Below, in pieces: positions 62,087 to 64,000 of a stretch of DNA of 64,000 nucleotides. The stretch is taken from the NCBI RefSeq assembly GCF_003461245.1, contig NZ_QTWS01000004.1, positions 254 to 64,253 on the forward strand, read 5' to 3'. Each line of letters begins with the position of its first letter. The first letter of the stretch is position 1. The notes under the pieces were generated by a model. It was given only the letters and a program-made list of their open reading frames with translations. It ran no database searches and had not been told where the DNA came from. The stretch comes from Blautia sp. AF19-10LB (GTDB lineage Bacteria > Bacillota > Clostridia > Lachnospirales > Lachnospiraceae). Position numbers and translations under genes: made by a program.

Positions 62087-63073
62087 TCAGTATAACGGCT
62101 TTTCAAAATGCTGAAAATCTTTTATTCCGTTACTCCAGTCACCACCCCAGGAAAATCCGAGGTTTGTAAATATCTGGTAACAGATATCCTCATGTGTTAT
62201 TACATGATCCAGCCCACTTGTTCTGTCCAGATATTGCTGTGCATTCTCATGATAACAGCTTCCATTTCCATTTCCATCATATGTCACATACGGATTCTGC
62301 TGCGAGTTGATATCAATCGCACAGCCATACGCATGATTTGAAAGTTTACTGCTTCCCGTTGCGGTTCTGTAACAAAACGCGGATGTATTATTCACTTCAA
62401 TGGATGCATTGTCACTGGTGACGCCATCTCCTGTCCAATAATTGTCAATAAGATACATACTCTGGATTTCATAATGTTCTTCATATAATGATTTGAATGC
62501 ACTGAGAAAATCTTCGGCAAGCTGTGCGTTGACAATCACTTCTCCTACCTGCACATTTCCATCAAAATTATAATGCAGAACTTTCAAGTATCTGAGATCT
62601 GCCAATCCTATATCGTTATTTTCTCTGTATGATTTTCCGATAATTCTGTTATAGACTGCATCTCCCTCTACAATTTCATATGCCTGAAAATAACTGTCCA
62701 GGTTTGACCAGCTTATCTTGGAAACATCTACAATGCTTCCCACTTCCAGATCTGTAATTCCACTTTGTCCACTCTGTGTGATCTGTCCGTCAACTGATTC
62801 ATTTTGTTCCTGATCCTCTACTGTGGTCTTTTCTATACTTTCTCTGTTTTTATCTTCTTCCTGTTTCTTCTCGAATTCTGTGATTCTTTTCTCCAGATTA
62901 TTATTGGCTTTATTCACTTCTTCGATCTGTGCTGCAATTGTCTCTATCTGCTGCTGTATGATTTCCAGAGAATTTTGGCTTTTCTGATATTCTCTTACTA
63001 CCACAGTACTCATTACCGCCAGAGCAACAATGCAGATTCCCCACATAAAAATTTCCAGAATCTTTTTTTTCAT
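62087..63073 (-). CDS. M15-family peptidase (D-Ala-D-Ala carboxypeptidase/endolysin type)
   Basis: A 328-residue membrane-anchored cell-wall peptidase. One N-terminal helix (ILEIFMWGICIVALAVMSTV) is followed by a coiled coil (residues 30-75, QQQIETIAAQIEEVNKANNN), a linker, and the M15C catalytic domain: TGSSKLSNHAYGCAIDIN gives the zinc His and Asp (SxHxxGxAxD), and WSNGIKDFQHFEKPLY supplies the final His. The ATG at 63073 has GGGAGG upstream. It lies 17 bp after the glycan-binding-domain gene. Confidence 0.88.
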   Translation of the reverse strand: MKKKILEIFMWGICIVALAVMSTVVVREYQKSQNSLEIIQQQIETIAAQIEEVNKANNNLEKRITEFEKKQEEDKNRESIEKTTVEDQEQNESVDGQITQSGQSGITDLEVGSIVDVSKISWSNLDSYFQAYEIVEGDAVYNRIIGKSYRENNDIGLADLRYLKVLHYNFDGNVQVGEVIVNAQLAEDFLSAFKSLYEEHYEIQSMYLIDNYWTGDGVTSDNASIEVNNTSAFCYRTATGSSKLSNHAYGCAIDINSQQNPYVTYDGNGNGSCYHENAQQYLDRTSGLDHVITHEDICYQIFTNLGFSWGGDWSNGIKDFQHFEKPLY

Positions 63074-63090
63074 TTTCACGCGCCTCCCTC

Positions 63091-64000
63091 TTATATTCCA
63101 AAAGCCCTGACATCTGTAATCGGAGTATCGTCCCAACTAGTTCCTGCATGAACCCCCTCGATCGTCAGGCTCAGATATTCTGTCTCATATGGGTAACTCA
63201 GTTCCACCCAAAATTCCTGATATTTATCTGGAAAATTAATTTCTGTACTGAAATCTTCCATTTGAATTCTAAGACAAGATGGTCTGTTATTTCCATAAAA
63301 ATACCTGTCTGTTTTCCAGTTTCCCAGACGGAACATCAAATATTTAACCTTACAGCTTTCAGAAAAGTATCCTACAATAGATTCTCCGATTCCAGATCCT
63401 ACCACACCTTCCTGCCAACTCGTCTGTATATCATCATCAAATGCATAAATCGGATCATTACTTACTTTCTCCTGTTGAATTACAGACGATGCAAGTGCAG
63501 AATTAAAAAATTTCTCATTAAATCCTTCCAGATTCACTTCACTGGCGTCTATAAGCCTGGCTGTTATTTCAGGCATCGGAGTTGGTGTAGCTGTTGGTTC
63601 AGGTGTCGGAGTTAGCGTATCCGTTGGTTCAGGTGTTGGAGTAACTACTTCTTCTTTTTCTGGCGGCATAGTTACTTCTGTGTTTGCATTATTATCTTCC
63701 TGAACTTTTTCACCGCTTTCTTCCTTCTCTGTATTTGAGACAAGTGCCTTTGCCTGCTGTTTTTCAGTCTTGTTCCCCCCATTTAATGCTATTAGGACAG
63801 AGCATACCACTACCGCCACTCCTACACATATTGCGGCAGGAACAAAAATACTGTTTCTTTTTGCCGGTTCAGCAGATTCGTCATCATGTTTACTGTTATT
63901 AAACTTTTTGTCTGCATTCCCTGACTCATGTATGTTTACCTTTTTGTAAGGATCCTCATATGTCTGCCAGTTGTTATAAGAAGGCCAGGAAAACGAAGAA
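63091..64000 (-). CDS. Membrane protein with NADase-type glycan-binding domain, 5' end outside the window
   Basis: The frame stays open to the right edge, so only the last 303 residues are seen. From the edge: a polar cytosolic stretch (SSFSWPSYNNWQTYEDPYKK), a membrane helix (IFVPAAICVGVAVVVCSVLI), an acidic linker, a Pro-Thr-Glu repeat (VTPTPEPTDTLTPTPEPTAT) typical of wall-spanning linkers, and a C-terminal discoidin-like domain (PIYAFDDDIQTSWQEGVVGS, GNWKTDRYFYGNNRPSCLRI, TEINFPDKYQEFWVELSYP). The last matches the glycan-binding domain found next to streptococcal NADase-type toxins, though no NADase is present. First seen gene of the envelope operon. Confidence 0.75.
   Translation of the reverse strand, partial: SSFSWPSYNNWQTYEDPYKKVNIHESGNADKKFNNSKHDDESAEPAKRNSIFVPAAICVGVAVVVCSVLIALNGGNKTEKQQAKALVSNTEKEESGEKVQEDNNANTEVTMPPEKEEVVTPTPEPTDTLTPTPEPTATPTPMPEITARLIDASEVNLEGFNEKFFNSALASSVIQQEKVSNDPIYAFDDDIQTSWQEGVVGSGIGESIVGYFSESCKVKYLMFRLGNWKTDRYFYGNNRPSCLRIQMEDFSTEINFPDKYQEFWVELSYPYETEYLSLTIEGVHAGTSWDDTPITDVRAFGI

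Overview
The window reads as a chromosomal segment of a low-to-mid G+C anaerobic Firmicute. It is most likely a gut Lachnospiraceae close to Blautia/Ruminococcus; this is an inference from gene content, strong AGGAGG ribosome sites and intracellular glycan enzymes. Most genes are ordinary chromosomal genes, with a scarred accessory stretch at the left end.

Positions 1-9,540 are a decayed accessory region: the tail of an IS982-type transposase, an HsdR N-terminal stub, Fic-like and other broken frames, a redox operon (LysR regulator, flavodoxin, carboxymuconolactone decarboxylase-cupin fusion, aldo/keto reductase), a compact Xre/ImmA-IrrE/PIN three-gene cassette lying between two 33-bp direct repeats, an ArsC-like/phosphoesterase/flavodoxin operon whose next gene (apparently a low-molecular-weight phosphatase) is cut after about ten codons, and a C-terminal McrC remnant. 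The pieces of three different defence-type genes beside the intact cassette mark the region as a turnover hot spot.

Positions 9,541-19,600 hold a DMT transporter, a large membrane GGDEF-EAL protein, a 142-bp MITE with an 8-bp target duplication, a degenerate tRNA-like sequence with a terminator, an AEC transporter, a NUDIX hydrolase, DinB, an internally deleted TnpB and an SprT-like protease carrying a Tudor-like tail.

Positions 19,690-28,600 form a glycan-use locus: a domain-permuted GH3, an HPr-like protein without histidine, a GH78-type rhamnosidase, a divergent AraC regulator, a MATE pump and a GH2 enzyme. Positions 28,900-43,300 carry pckA, a GH13 enzyme with a repetitive acidic tail, a Lon-type ATPase without a protease domain, topB, an orphan response regulator, a lipid kinase, a GT2, mutY, a HAD phosphatase, a DUF3784 protein and an L,D-transpeptidase.

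Positions 43,500-56,600 hold a 1,728-residue repetitive surface protein with a poly-G tract upstream of its promoter, then gpmI, an Mbeg1-like protein, hom, tpiA, pgk and gap, all on the minus strand (gap-pgk-tpi being the central glycolytic cluster). Positions 56,700-64,000 contain a PHP histidinol phosphatase, an amylosucrase-like GH13_4 enzyme with ten 30-bp tandem repeats at its start, a DUF1810 protein and an envelope operon (glycan-binding-domain protein, M15 peptidase, two uncharacterised membrane proteins) that runs off the right edge. No rRNA, CRISPR array, replication origin or prophage was seen.
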